From positions 62,001 through 126,000 of the forward strand of contig NZ_FYDJ01000007.1 in assembly GCF_900187425.1 (NCBI RefSeq): DNA of 64,000 nucleotides, written 5' to 3'. The position numbers and the translations under genes are program-made. Source of the stretch: Pseudomonas sp. Irchel s3h14. GTDB taxonomy: Bacteria > Pseudomonadota > Gammaproteobacteria > Pseudomonadales > Pseudomonadaceae. The notes beneath the pieces were generated by a model. That model searched no databases, was not told the DNA's origin, and was given only the letters and a program-made list of their open reading frames with translations. Shown here one piece after another: positions 37,176-46,502 of the stretch (its first letter is position 1; each line of letters opens with the position of its first letter).

Positions 37176-37547
37176 TCACAGAATCGCGGCAGCCTTGGTC
37201 AGAAACCAGATGATGATCACTACCAACAGGGCTCCGATGCCGACTACAGCACCCAAGTCCTTCCAGGTCTTGCGCTGGTTCTGCACATCGGCATAGACGG
37301 TCAGGGAATGCCAGGCCACGCCGAGAAAAGCGAGCAGGGCGATCAGTAGACCAAGCAGGATGCCGCCGTCGTAGGCGTAGTTTTTGATTGTCTCGATCAA
37401 CCCGGAACCTTCACCGCGCGAAGGCGCTTCCATGGTCGGGAGTTCGGCAAAAGCCAGGCTTGGACCGAGCACCAGCAGCAGACCGATCAAACGCTGGCTC
37501 GCACGATCACGCAGGTTGTTTTTCAGAGGGGTAAAGTACTTGAGCAT
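37176..37547 (-). CDS. ICE membrane protein TIGR03745 (PFL_4701 family)
   Basis: 123 residues from ATG 37547. A signal-like segment ends SLAFAELP (about residue 35), then two hydrophobic segments (about 58-80 and 100-120). The layout is that of a VirB2/TraA-like pilin. The longer frame to 37694 overlaps the next gene and is rejected. Confidence 0.87.
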   Translation of the reverse strand: MLKYFTPLKNNLRDRASQRLIGLLLVLGPSLAFAELPTMEAPSRGEGSGLIETIKNYAYDGGILLGLLIALLAFLGVAWHSLTVYADVQNQRKTWKDLGAVVGIGALLVVIIIWFLTKAAAIL

Positions 37548-37564
37548 GGCGGCGATCTCCTGGG

Positions 37565-37804
37565 TTAGGACAGAGTGAAGAACATCAGGACGAGTAGGGC
37601 GAGTAAGACGCGCGCGGCACTGCCGCCGAAGGCTCCAAAGCGCACACTGCCGGCCGCCCAACCCCGGTAAGCCGTCCACATCACCCACGTACACCAGAGC
37701 AAAGTCAGGACCAGAACCAGGGATAGCCAGAGCGTCGAACTGCTCTGTGCCGAGAAGCCGGCGGCGTTTTGGAACGCCGCGGTCTGGGCGTTGGTCATGC
37801 TCAT
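37565..37804 (-). CDS. ICE protein TIGR03758 (PFL_4700 family)
   Basis: 79 residues, two hydrophobic segments (LWLSLVLVLTLLWCTWVMW and VLLALLVLMFF) joined by a short polar loop. A second pilin-like or small channel protein is the likely role. It overlaps the RAQPRD gene by 4 bp. Confidence 0.85.
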   Translation of the reverse strand: MSMTNAQTAAFQNAAGFSAQSSSTLWLSLVLVLTLLWCTWVMWTAYRGWAAGSVRFGAFGGSAARVLLALLVLMFFTLS

Positions 37805-38136
37805 GGCGACGGCTTCGTGGGCGGAGTGTCTAGGCGGTATTCGCCGACCAGTTCAACGGGATCACGGGGTTGCGCGCGGGAAGGGGACAGGTAGCCCTGT
37901 AAGCCCTGGCGAATGCGTTGGAGGTCCTGAGTCAGACGGGGATAGTCGAAGCGATAGCGATCGTCGGGTTCAGCTGTGCTGGCTGCCTCAGCTCGCCTTG
38001 CAAGGCGTTCGATATTGTCAAGCTGCTGCTGGATTAGGCTGAGCTGTTCCTGCTCATGAGCCGATGCGGCATAGCCGCTGCCATGAGCGATGGCCAGCGG
38101 AAGGATTAAAAAGCAACGAAAGACGCTAGTCGACAT
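37801..38136 (-). CDS. RAQPRD family ICE protein (PFL_4699)
   Basis: 111 residues. The signal peptide ends near residue 24 (GYAASAHE), then a helical region, then the family motif RAQPRDP near residue 87. The role is unknown. It is the first gene of the mating-pair operon that runs down to traC, so the promoter lies just upstream. Confidence 0.9.
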   Translation of the reverse strand: MSTSVFRCFLILPLAIAHGSGYAASAHEQEQLSLIQQQLDNIERLARRAEAASTAEPDDRYRFDYPRLTQDLQRIRQGLQGYLSPSRAQPRDPVELVGEYRLDTPPTKPSP

Positions 38137-38443
38137 GATGCTGGTCCATGTGGAGATGGAGCTAGCATCAAGTTAGGGGTTGAATTACTCAGTATAAAAC
38201 CCGAGATGGGATGTATCGTTTTTTTGGAGGCGAGCGGAAGAAGTTTACCCACACATACACTAGCAATCGATTGGACGAAAAAGAAAGTCCAGTCTAGCAA
38301 TCCTTCCCCATTAGTAATGTGTTGCTCATAAGGCAATGAGTGGATTCACTTCTGCCTGAAGCGCGTATGGGTGACGAAGAGTCAATCATCGCTTAGCATG
38401 GGGGCGTTCACTTCTCATTTCCCTAACCTGAAGGAAGTTACAC
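38137..38443. promoter_or_regulatory. divergent promoter region of the tra operon and mvaT
   Basis: About 300 bp, relatively AT-rich, between the start of the RAQPRD-led operon (minus) and mvaT (plus). The mvaT start has AAGGAAG about 9 bp upstream. No strong palindrome is seen. MvaT-type proteins bind AT-rich DNA, so self-control and control of the tra operon here is possible but inferred. Confidence 0.5.
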
Positions 38444-38815
38444 ATGTCTCGTTTGGCTGAATTTCGTAAGCTTGAGCAACAACTGGCCGAACAGCTCGCA
38501 GAGCTCGAGTCGATGAAAAGTGATTCCGGTCTGAAAAAAGAAATGGAATTTGAGAGCAAACTACGTGCGTTGCTTGGTGAGTACGGCTTCAGCTTGAAGA
38601 ACATCATTGGCATCCTAGATCCAGAAGCTGGCCGTCGTACCTCTACCCCAAAAGATACCTCCCTAAAGGCAGTCCGTAAGGCTCGCGAAGTGAAGATTTA
38701 CAAGAATCCAAACTCAGGTGAGGTGATCGAAACCAAGGGAGGAAATCATCGACAACTGAAAGAGTGGAAAGTCGAGTTTGGCGCAGACGTTGTTGACTCG
38801 TGGCGTACTCAGTAA
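38444..38815 (+). CDS. mvaT: MvaT-family nucleoid protein
   Basis: 123 residues with the typical MvaT layout: N-terminal coiled coil (SRLAEFRKLEQQLAEQLAEL), a linker with SLKNIIGILDP, and the C-terminal DNA-binding part AREVKIYKNPNSGEVIETKG and HRQLKEWKVEFGADVV. These H-NS analogues silence AT-rich foreign DNA. ICE- and plasmid-borne copies (for example Pmr) can form mixed oligomers with host MvaT/MvaU and make acquisition stealthy. It is an isolated plus-strand insertion in the tra operons. Confidence 0.92.
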   Translation: MSRLAEFRKLEQQLAEQLAELESMKSDSGLKKEMEFESKLRALLGEYGFSLKNIIGILDPEAGRRTSTPKDTSLKAVRKAREVKIYKNPNSGEVIETKGGNHRQLKEWKVEFGADVVDSWRTQ

Positions 38816-38831
38816 GATCGGTTTGATGATC

Positions 38832-38854
38832 AAGGGCCTGTAACGGCCCTTTTT
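38832..38854 (+). terminator. intrinsic terminator of mvaT
   Basis: AAGGGCC (38832-38838) pairs with GGCCCTT (38845-38851) across a 6-nt loop and is followed by T residues. It lies 17 bp after the mvaT stop. Confidence 0.88.
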
Positions 38855-39102
38855 ATCGGTGAGAATGATAAATCCAGAGTGCAAGTCTTGACCCAGTCCT
38901 GCGCCAGTTTGATTGGTGGTTAGACCCTGGGTATACCCACAAATCTTGGAAGCCTGCATTTCATCTGTTGCTCTAACCCCTTGGTGGGAGTTGAGGACGA
39001 CCTCTAGTAGCTATATTTGCATTCGTATGGTGGGTCAGTTTTCGGTCGCTGAATAACTAACCTGGCATCGGGGTATGTAAAGAAAAAATTGGTTTTTCCG
39101 AA

Positions 39103-39834
39103 TCAGAGATACTTCTTGAATGTCGTTGCCGTGATTGCCGTAATGATGCCGAGCATCACAGCACTAGGGAAAAACACAGCCATGGGATTGAGCGAAAAGG
39201 GCAGAGACAAGTAAATGACCCAGGGCACGATCAGCAGTGGTATCACGGCTCGTTTAGCTCGATGGTAGACAAAGCTACTTTCTCGTCCTGCGCCAAATTT
39301 ACGTAGGTCCCGGCGCATCAGTCCATCGACAAAGCCAGTGAACATGGCCAGCAGAAACAGGGGGATGGCTAGGACCAGAATGGTTAGGCGCACCACGAAG
39401 GTAAAGCTCATATACACAGCCGCCAGCACGAAATCCTCAATGCTTACGTAGAGCTGATTGATCCAACTCCAGAAGTCGTTGCCCTGACTCGACACCCGCG
39501 CCTGCTGGGCAAAATCCGCAAAACCTGTCTTGACCAATAACCACTGATTGAAAAAATCCAGCCACTGGACAATCGTCTGTCCGGGTTGTTGGATGATAAG
39601 TGAAGATTTGAAGTGGTCGCTGAGCCAGCCTAACTCATTGGTCAGCATGACCTGGCTGTGTCGCCAACCTTGGTCACTCCAGAATAGTAGCAGGCCAGCG
39701 AACTCGATCAGGATCGAGAACAGCAACGAGGCGATCAGTAAACCGATGATGCGCAGTACCAGACTGATCGTCGAGACAATCACTCCAGGACGCTGGATCG
39801 GTTGTGGCGGCGTATTTTGTGTGGAAGTCGCCAT
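39103..39834 (-). CDS. ICE membrane protein TIGR03747 (PFL_4697 family)
   Basis: 243 residues with four to five membrane segments (about 25-50, 135-155, 158-175, 200-235). The family is a standard neighbour of traD in PFGI-1-class ICEs. Its precise role is unknown; a partner of the coupling protein is plausible. Confidence 0.85.
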   Translation of the reverse strand: MATSTQNTPPQPIQRPGVIVSTISLVLRIIGLLIASLLFSILIEFAGLLLFWSDQGWRHSQVMLTNELGWLSDHFKSSLIIQQPGQTIVQWLDFFNQWLLVKTGFADFAQQARVSSQGNDFWSWINQLYVSIEDFVLAAVYMSFTFVVRLTILVLAIPLFLLAMFTGFVDGLMRRDLRKFGAGRESSFVYHRAKRAVIPLLIVPWVIYLSLPFSLNPMAVFFPSAVMLGIITAITATTFKKYL

Positions 39835-39907
39835 TGTTCACTCCATTGCGCACTGCAGAGTTGATGTGGGCAGATTCTGCTGAATAGAAACCTGTGGCGG
39901 AGGCGGG

Positions 39908-42013
39908 CTACCCCACCTGATCCAAATTGAAGTCAATTGTTGGGCCGCCACCGCTTGCGCTCCACCATTGCCCCGCCTGCTCGTTGTAGGCCACCCGCAT
40001 CCGTTGAGTGAGTTCCTGCAGGTCCTTGGGCATGGCGTCGTCGTTGGAGGGTTTGGGTAAGGGCATCCGGACTTTCCAGAGTTGCCCACCAGCCTGGAAA
40101 GAGAACATTTGACCCTTGGGCAAACTGACGATATGAGCCGGCTCGATCAGCGCCACACTGGTGCTGCTGACACGGTCCTGTGAGGACGACGTGAAGTCCG
40201 TGTTGGCCTCAGGATCGGAAGTGTCGGTGGCACCCGACACCAACGTTTTGGTCAGTACATTCACCATCGGCAACTGCTGGGTGAGCAACTCAGCGGTAGC
40301 GGTTTCGCGCACGCGGAGCATCTGCAGAGTATTAAAGTTGCCGATGACCTGACCGGCCTTGGCACGGTTGCCGATACGTGCTTCGATATCACTGAGGGTC
40401 TGGGTGTAGGCGGTTACTTGGATCCCGGCACCGCCGCCCTTATTGATCAGTGGGATGAATTCATCACCCATCAACTCGTTGAACTCATCGGCGTGCAGGT
40501 TGATCGGCAACTTGTCACTTTTGTTACCCGATTGGGGCAGGCCATGGTCGATGCCGTGTTTGTAGATGTGCCCCGCGACCGAGACCAAATCGGCGAACAT
40601 GGAGTTGCCCACCGCTGCGGCCACCTCGGAGTCGGTCAGTGCATCCAGACCGACGTAGACGATGCCGCGTTTTCGGATGATCTGCATCCAGTCGAAGATT
40701 GGCCGCGGGTCATCTAAATCGGTGTAGTTTGGAGCCAGTAACTGGGCGGTCTTGCCGGTGGTGAGTTTCTCCAGCAGCGGCAGTAGCGAGGCAACGATTT
40801 TGTCGAAGTAAGTACGGTCATATCGCACCGCCGAACGCAGTCCGTCCATTACCGGATCAAATACCCGCTTCAGCGCCAGGTACTGCTCGATGGCCACCAC
40901 ACGCTTTTCGCGCCCGATCATATGCCGGGGGATGTTCTTCTCGGTCAGCTTGCCTTCAAGCTGGACGATCACTTCCCACGCCTTTGGGTCGGTCTTGGCG
41001 AAAAACTGCTGGGCGTATTCGATAAACAGTGCGTCGATGTTGACCACATGTCGCTGGATCTGCAGGTAGTCCGGACGTCGGCCCAGCTCGATCAGAGCGC
41101 GGGCAATGATGTTGACGAAACGCCAGGCGAACTCGCGAAAGGCTGCGGAGTTGCCTTCACCACTGAGCTGCCCGGCGATGCGCGACGCCACTTCCGAAAT
41201 ACGTCCGAAACGCCCCACGGCGTTGTAGCGGGCGGAGATCTCCGGCCAGCCTAGATGGAACACATAAAACTCCTTTTCCCGACCAGCGCGTTTGGCTTCG
41301 ACGTACATCCGTTTGAGCAGGTCGGCATCGCCCTTCGGATCGAAGACGATGACCACCTCATGTTCGACGCGGTGAATGTCCTGGGTGATGTACACCTCGG
41401 CGAGCCGGGTCTTGCCGACACGGGTAGTGCCGAGCACCAGGGTGTGTCCGACCCGTTCGCCCAGCGGCAGACTGACTTCCGTTTCATCGGGCTCGACCCC
41501 ATGCAACAGTGGCGAGCCACCTACCGGGGGCAAAGGCCGCAACGGATTGAAGGCACTGTCCCAGGCCGTGACACGGGCCAGTATCGAGAGTGGAAACGGT
41601 GCATGCTCCAGGCGCCGTTCGAGTCCACGGGCCAGGCGGTAGCTGGTCGGTTGGTCGACATAGTGGGCGACCGCCGGATCCTGGGCCTCGACCAAGCGCT
41701 GGGTGTGCAGGCGGGTCCAGCGAAAGCCGCGACCCATGAACAGACGCTTGCGGCTGACCGGAATCTGCCGACTGGTCAGCTCGTAGCGGGGCAGCCGACG
41801 GATATTGCGCCGATAACGCAGCACCTCCCAAGCTTGTCGCAGCCGGATAAGGCCGAACAGGGCATAGGCCAGCGCCGCCACCAGCCCGATCTCGGGTGAC
41901 AGGGCCACAGCCCAGGGCGAGTACACGCACAACACCGCGGCAGCGATACAGATTGCTACGGTGTACAGCTCCACCGCTGGCCGGAGCTTGGACTCCATCG
42001 CATGCTCGGCCAT
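39908..42013 (-). CDS. traD: type IV coupling protein TraD
   Basis: 701 residues. Two N-terminal membrane segments (about 15-60) are followed by the motor domain with Walker A VLGTTRVGKTRLAE (near 188) and a RecA-like core with VVIVFDPKGDAD (near 220). The GTTRVGKTR form is typical of the PFGI-1 class. It links the relaxosome to the secretion channel and pumps DNA. A 9-bp gap separates it from the TIGR03765 gene upstream. Confidence 0.92.
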   Translation of the reverse strand: MAEHAMESKLRPAVELYTVAICIAAAVLCVYSPWAVALSPEIGLVAALAYALFGLIRLRQAWEVLRYRRNIRRLPRYELTSRQIPVSRKRLFMGRGFRWTRLHTQRLVEAQDPAVAHYVDQPTSYRLARGLERRLEHAPFPLSILARVTAWDSAFNPLRPLPPVGGSPLLHGVEPDETEVSLPLGERVGHTLVLGTTRVGKTRLAEVYITQDIHRVEHEVVIVFDPKGDADLLKRMYVEAKRAGREKEFYVFHLGWPEISARYNAVGRFGRISEVASRIAGQLSGEGNSAAFREFAWRFVNIIARALIELGRRPDYLQIQRHVVNIDALFIEYAQQFFAKTDPKAWEVIVQLEGKLTEKNIPRHMIGREKRVVAIEQYLALKRVFDPVMDGLRSAVRYDRTYFDKIVASLLPLLEKLTTGKTAQLLAPNYTDLDDPRPIFDWMQIIRKRGIVYVGLDALTDSEVAAAVGNSMFADLVSVAGHIYKHGIDHGLPQSGNKSDKLPINLHADEFNELMGDEFIPLINKGGGAGIQVTAYTQTLSDIEARIGNRAKAGQVIGNFNTLQMLRVRETATAELLTQQLPMVNVLTKTLVSGATDTSDPEANTDFTSSSQDRVSSTSVALIEPAHIVSLPKGQMFSFQAGGQLWKVRMPLPKPSNDDAMPKDLQELTQRMRVAYNEQAGQWWSASGGGPTIDFNLDQVG

Positions 42014-42022
42014 GACCTGGAC

Positions 42023-42538
42023 TCACTGTTCCAGTGAGGTGGAAGTGATCAAGACGGGATAGTGCTCAATCTGCAGGCGGGTGGCGATGTCGTTGCCGTT
42101 GACCGGCAGGATGGTGATGCCCGGAGCGGCTGCTCGAATCCGGGCCAGGGCTTCATTATCGGCCACTTCGACGGCGAGGCCAGCCGCGCCCATTTCCTGC
42201 AGTTCAGCAGCGCGTTGACGCAGCCAAGTCAGCGACTGGGGATCGTCACCGACCAGAAAAAATGGCCGCAAGCCCGGCATGTTCAGAGCGCGAGACGTGG
42301 TCTGGCCGGGGCTCAAGTGGGAGCTGCGGATGGGCAGTATCCAGGCTTCATCGGCAACCGTGGACAGGTCCGCATGCATGGCCCGATCAGGCTGGGTTCT
42401 GTTGCTTATTGACTGCCTGGCAGCTTGAAAATGGGGGCGGATGAAGTCGTTAGGCTGATCCTCGGCTACGGTCAGTTCCGGCTGGGCGAAAGGTGCCAAG
42501 AGCAGGATGAAGTAGCAGGTAAGGGGCATTCGCTTCAT
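42023..42538 (-). CDS. ICE protein TIGR03765 (PFL_4695 family)
   Basis: 171 residues from ATG 42538. Signal peptide of about 26 residues. The C-terminal part, RPFFLVGDDPQSLTWLRQRA and HYPVLITSTSLEQ, looks like a thioredoxin-like/TrbC-type fold without a CxxC. It overlaps the lytic transglycosylase gene by 4 bp. Confidence 0.82.
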   Translation of the reverse strand: MKRMPLTCYFILLLAPFAQPELTVAEDQPNDFIRPHFQAARQSISNRTQPDRAMHADLSTVADEAWILPIRSSHLSPGQTTSRALNMPGLRPFFLVGDDPQSLTWLRQRAAELQEMGAAGLAVEVADNEALARIRAAAPGITILPVNGNDIATRLQIEHYPVLITSTSLEQ

Positions 42539-43083
42539 GGTGGTGTGCCCTGTTTGAAGGAAACCTGCAGGCGTTCGAGTTGTCGGGAAAAGCCGGCGCG
42601 GTAACGCGCGGCCGGCGTTCCTCCTGCCGGGCGGTGATATCTGCCGGCAGCTGATACCCAATCACCGGTAGCGGCGTGATGCTCCTGCAACAGCGCGGCG
42701 GTCACGGCGAGATTTCGGTAGGGATCAAGGGCTTCGCAGGGGGTGGAATAACGTTGTCCGTGGTAACCCAGGTTGATTTGGCCGAGTCCGGCATCGACCC
42801 GCTTGGCGTCATGTCGGGCGAGGGCCTGAAGCAAAGCGTGACAGGCGGCCTGGCGAGTGGCGAAGCGGTAGGGTGTTCCAGCGATGTTCAGTGTCCAGGG
42901 CCAGGGCAGCAGTCGACCACGGACGTGGATACCACTCTCCTGCAGGGCGATCGCGAATAGCACCGTAGAAGGAATGTCGGCGTCATGCGCCGCCAATTGG
43001 TAGGCCGGAGGCGGAAGTTCGTCAGCCTGGACGGCGAGCACCATCAGCAGGATCGCAATACCACTCAGTCGAGGCGTTGCCAT
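42535..43083 (-). CDS. lytic transglycosylase (SLT type) of the transfer system
   Basis: 182 residues with signal peptide (about 20) and an SLT/lysozyme-like domain: IALQESGI, with the catalytic Glu near 49, and GLGQINLGYHGQ near 100. It opens peptidoglycan locally for the channel. It overlaps both neighbours (4 and 19 bp). Confidence 0.85.
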   Translation of the reverse strand: MATPRLSGIAILLMVLAVQADELPPPAYQLAAHDADIPSTVLFAIALQESGIHVRGRLLPWPWTLNIAGTPYRFATRQAACHALLQALARHDAKRVDAGLGQINLGYHGQRYSTPCEALDPYRNLAVTAALLQEHHAATGDWVSAAGRYHRPAGGTPAARYRAGFSRQLERLQVSFKQGTPP

Positions 43084-43784
43084 TGTCCATTCATCTCTTG
43101 AAATGTGGCAGGCAATGGCCCCGGGGCTCCCAGGCTGAACCAGCGACCACGGTCATGGTTCAGGGTGATCTGCCGGCGTTGGACCTTGGCCGGATCAACG
43201 TCTGCTTGCCGAGCCCAGCTACGGACGCGTTCATCCTCGCCTTGGCTGCCCACCAGGTAGATATCGAACGCCACGTCACTGCTTTGCAGACGCTGCGCTT
43301 CGGAGGTGCACGCTGGGCAGTGGTCCTCCACAAACAAGGCTTGACGCGCCATGACCGCTGAGCTGGCAGGGGACGGGGATGCCATGCCCTGGATCGGCAG
43401 CAGCCCGGGAAACAGCTTGGCCCAGGCAGCGGTGTAAGCGTTTTGGTAAGCCAACTCGCGCTCGGCGCGTTTGGCTTCCAGCGCTACCTGTAATTCGGCA
43501 TAGCGCTGGCGCTCTTGGTCGGTCTGGGCCTCGACACCGAGTGCGGTCAACGGATCGAGGTTCGGGCTCCAGAAACCGCGTGGGCCGGCATGGATCTGTT
43601 CGAAGCGCGTCCACTCCTGCTCCGTCAGACCCCAGCTCGCCGCCTGTTCAGAGTCAGAGCGCCCCAGCGGAGCAGACTGCGTGTCCTGGGTCCGTGACTG
43701 TGTCGTGACGGGGTTGCCCATCGCAGCGCCCATGGCCAGTAGCGAAGCGAGACAGACGACGGTGGGCAGTAGCGCTCTGTTCAT
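43065..43784 (-). CDS. ICE protein TIGR03759 (PFL_4693 family)
   Basis: 239 residues, signal peptide of about 23 residues. The middle is helical (LTEQEWTRFEQI...). The C-terminal part has a thioredoxin-like DHCPACTSEA motif, so a role in disulphide handling of periplasmic transfer proteins is plausible. Starts 9 bp after the next gene upstream. Confidence 0.82.
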   Translation of the reverse strand: MNRALLPTVVCLASLLAMGAAMGNPVTTQSRTQDTQSAPLGRSDSEQAASWGLTEQEWTRFEQIHAGPRGFWSPNLDPLTALGVEAQTDQERQRYAELQVALEAKRAERELAYQNAYTAAWAKLFPGLLPIQGMASPSPASSAVMARQALFVEDHCPACTSEAQRLQSSDVAFDIYLVGSQGEDERVRSWARQADVDPAKVQRRQITLNHDRGRWFSLGAPGPLPATFQEMNGQWQRLD

Positions 43785-43793
43785 GATCGCTTC

Positions 43794-44465
43794 TCAAGGG
43801 AGGTGCACGGTCTGGTCTGGCTGAGCGGCCACCGCGAAGATGGCTGAGTTCGGCTCCAGCACTTTCAGGTGCCAGGCTCCGAGCTGCTCGCCGCTATGCA
43901 GCAGCCGGACATCCGTGAGCGAGCGACTGTCATGAGGTGCGACCGCCAGAAAGCGTTCGCCACCGCGGGACTCGACACTCAATACTGAAAACGGTGGCGA
44001 GAGCGGGGTGGGTTTGGGGCGAGCGGTCTTTTTCGATTTAGTCGCGGAAGGCGACGGCGGTGGGGGTGATGGCTGGGTCTTGTGCTCCTGGAACTGCTGC
44101 TCGACCTGTTCAAGGCGTGCGCGCAGCGCTGTCAGGTCTGCCTGGGTGGCGCGGGCTGCGAGACCATCGCGCAGTTCCTGTATCTCTTGCGCCCACTGAT
44201 CCAACATCGGATCGAGGGTATTGGCCTGTTGCTCACCAGTATCGACCATCTGCTTCAGGTCTTTCAGCGCGTACTGCAGCTTCTCCTGGGCGTCCTTGAG
44301 GGCGCTTGAATCATGTTGCAGGATGTCCAGGGTTTGTAGGTGTTGGGTGTTCGTGCTCTGCAGTTCGGCCACGTGTTGATACTGGTTATACAAACCACCA
44401 CTCAGGCCGGCGACCGCCAAGCAAAGCAGCCCAATGATGAGGGTTTGAAACGTCGAGGCTCTCAT
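43794..44465 (-). CDS. coiled-coil membrane-anchored ICE protein
   Basis: 223 residues. One N-terminal membrane anchor (about 8-25), a long coiled coil (about 30-130), then a Pro- and Lys-rich linker (SPPPPSPSATKSKKTARPK) and a small beta-rich C-terminal domain. It looks like a PilO/PilP-like or envelope-spanning protein. It overlaps the PilL-like gene by 4 bp. No family name can be given with certainty. Confidence 0.72.
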   Translation of the reverse strand: MRASTFQTLIIGLLCLAVAGLSGGLYNQYQHVAELQSTNTQHLQTLDILQHDSSALKDAQEKLQYALKDLKQMVDTGEQQANTLDPMLDQWAQEIQELRDGLAARATQADLTALRARLEQVEQQFQEHKTQPSPPPPSPSATKSKKTARPKPTPLSPPFSVLSVESRGGERFLAVAPHDSRSLTDVRLLHSGEQLGAWHLKVLEPNSAIFAVAAQPDQTVHLP

Positions 44466-45004
44466 GGGCGTGCCTCCAACAGATGGGGCGAGACGGGTGT
44501 GATCAGCGCGACGCCGGCCTCCGTTTTCTGCTGTTCGAAGCAGACCGAACGGCTGACTTCGTCGGTCGTGAGTTGCCAGGCGGGGCCAGCGAGCACTTGC
44601 AGCGCGCGGCGCAAAGAGATCGGGCCGAGCCGGTAATGGGCCGCGGGCAGGGGCCGAGTAAACAGCACCCTCACGGACGCGGTAATGGGGCAGAGCGAAT
44701 AGCCCGAACGCTGCAATACGTACTGCAATGCATCCTGCACCGGAGGGTTCAGGCTGGACGGGATGCTCACGTCAATGATTTGGGCAAGAAGATCGCGTTG
44801 TTCCGTGGTGGGCTCGGTGCTGACCAGCGTGTAGCGGCCATAACGAAGCTCTGCCGGATGGCTTTCTTCGGCTATGCCCCTCGAGTGCTGAGCCCGATTG
44901 GAGCCACTGTCGATCTCTGGATTGGTCGGCAAAGGGTTGGGGATTTGCGCGGTGCAGGCGCTCAACAAAGCCAGCAGGCAGACAGGCGTGAAAAAACGCT
45001 CCAT
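44462..45004 (-). CDS. pilL: PilL-like lipoprotein (TIGR03748, PFGI-1 class)
   Basis: 180 residues. The lipobox LLSAC places the lipidated Cys at 17. The mature part contains YGRYTLVSTEPTTEQRDLLAQ and a secretin N-domain-like segment DALQYVLQRSGYSLC. The rest of the type IVb pilus cluster of PAPI-1 (pilM-pilV) is absent here, as in ICEclc, where only this PilL is kept. It is the first gene of the traD operon. Confidence 0.85.
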   Translation of the reverse strand: MERFFTPVCLLALLSACTAQIPNPLPTNPEIDSGSNRAQHSRGIAEESHPAELRYGRYTLVSTEPTTEQRDLLAQIIDVSIPSSLNPPVQDALQYVLQRSGYSLCPITASVRVLFTRPLPAAHYRLGPISLRRALQVLAGPAWQLTTDEVSRSVCFEQQKTEAGVALITPVSPHLLEARP

Positions 45005-45110
45005 GGAAGAAACCTCATGCCAGATTCAGTGCAGAACCTGACATGAGGTGAAGGAGCGATTCAGTGAGAAAGTTGATTCAAGGTGGATCGTGTTAACGCT
45101 GAACACGTTG

Positions 45111-45562
45111 CTATTCATCGAAAATGGCGAGCCCATCCAAGACGGCAGCGTCGGGGTCGAAGATCAACAGTCGCACATCCGCCAATGCCGACAAATACAG
45201 TACGTTGACCAAGGCTTCCGGTGTGCCTGCGTCGAGTTGTTCTTGTCTCAAGCTCGAATAACGATTGCCCTCAATGTTCAGCAAGTTCTCGTCCGTCCAT
45301 GGCGTGCCGATCAGTTTGCAGCCGATACCGCAGCAATCTGGCAGCGTAAAAAGCTCGAACAAGAGGCCGGTTTGCCGCAGAGCGAAGTTACTGACCCACT
45401 CCTCCAGATAAAGCATCGCTTCTTCGGGAAGGTGCGAGGTACTGATTTCCCAAGCCCGACTGTAGTGTCCGTTTCGAAGCTCAAGCGATGGACCATGGCT
45501 TGGGCCTCTTCCAGGGAGTACAGATCACCCAGGTGATGCCGCTCATTGAGCATTTCGCCCAT
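45111..45562 (-). pseudogene. conserved ICE protein (DUF5983-like) broken by a frameshift
   Basis: The reading starts at ATG 45562 in one frame (MGEMLNERHHLGDLYSLEEA...HRLSFET). Near 45470 it must shift to another frame to continue HYSRAWEISTSHLPEEAMLY and on to DGLAIFDE. Both halves read as one protein of about 150 residues. The join lacks one base: ACG GA where ACG GGA would restore the frame. The 3' part alone gives a 101-residue frame starting MLYLEEWVSNF. The start overlaps the stop of the upstream gene (TGATG). A sequencing error cannot be excluded. Confidence 0.65.
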
Positions 45563-45855
45563 CACGCGTAGATCACTTGGCGCGCTAGCCCGCTGGACTG
45601 ACAGCGTTCATCCAAATTATCCGGAATGGAGTGGCCTTCGCTGATCACGGCGAAATCGTCATTGCACAGGCAGGGGAACAGTTGCAGCTCGTCGTCGGGC
45701 AGATGGGTTTGTGCGTCATGCACTGGTCGAAAGCAGGGAGGGCAGTCGTCTTCGTAGGTGATCAGTAGCAGCCGTTCGATATGAAGGTTGTCGTAACCGC
45801 GAGCAAATGGGTTTGAGGCCGTCAGCAGGGCTGCAGCTTGGTGTGTGGGGTTCAT
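45562..45855 (-). CDS. conserved ICE hypothetical protein
   Basis: 97 residues from ATG 45855, starting MNPTHQAAALLTASNPFARG, with a CPPCF motif and an acidic middle. Such proteins recur between pilL and radC in related ICEs. Function unknown. It is coupled to the frameshifted gene downstream. Confidence 0.7.
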   Translation of the reverse strand: MNPTHQAAALLTASNPFARGYDNLHIERLLLITYEDDCPPCFRPVHDAQTHLPDDELQLFPCLCNDDFAVISEGHSIPDNLDERCQSSGLARQVIYA

Positions 45856-45907
45856 GAAGGTTCTCCAGAATGATAATGGACAAGGCGCCCGAAGACGCCT
45901 GTGAGGG

Positions 45908-46402
45908 TTAAAGCCAGCCATGTTCGGCAAGGGAAAGTGGACGACCTTCACCCACGATGAAGTGATCCAGTACGCGCACTTCGATCAAGGCCAAGGCATC
46001 TTTCAACCGTGCGGTCAAGACGCGATCCGCCTGGCTGGGTTCTGTACAACCTGAAGGGTGGTTGTGAACAAAAATGGCGGCCGCAGCGTTATGCGCGAGG
46101 GAGCGCTTGACGACTTGGCGGGGGTAAACGCTGGCGCCATCAATGCTGCCGTGAAAGAGCACTTCGAACGCCATCACCCGGTGCTTGGCATCGAGAAAAA
46201 TCACACCGAAGACTTCATGCTCTTGTGGCGCAAGATGCAATTTTAGGTAGGAGGCCACAGCGCCAGGGGACGTCAGGTTAGGGCCGCGGGCGAACAGCCG
46301 ACGATCCAGAATCTGCAGTGCTTCGTCGATCACCTGGTTTTCTTGGACGATACGATCAGCCTCGAAATCCGCGGTTTCAATCAGTGTGAGTTGGGTGCTC
46401 AT
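45908..46402 (-). CDS. radC: RadC-family JAB/MPN domain protein
   Basis: 164 residues. The JAMM metal motif HNHPSG followed by an Asp nine residues on lies near residue 113, and the early strand [14 protein letters not shown] supplies the family Phe/Leu pattern. Mobile-element RadC proteins are common beside antirestriction and replication genes; their activity is not established. The HhH DNA-binding domain of chromosomal RadC is absent. Confidence 0.9.
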   Translation of the reverse strand: MSTQLTLIETADFEADRIVQENQVIDEALQILDRRLFARGPNLTSPGAVASYLKLHLAPQEHEVFGVIFLDAKHRVMAFEVLFHGSIDGASVYPRQVVKRSLAHNAAAAIFVHNHPSGCTEPSQADRVLTARLKDALALIEVRVLDHFIVGEGRPLSLAEHGWL

Positions 46403-46502
46403 GGTAGTACCTCCGAAGAGAACAATCAGGGGTACACGCCCGAGGGGAGTGGTGTCCCCGAGGTGGATAGAGAGTCGCGGGTGTTAGCAGATGGCGAGCT
46501 GT

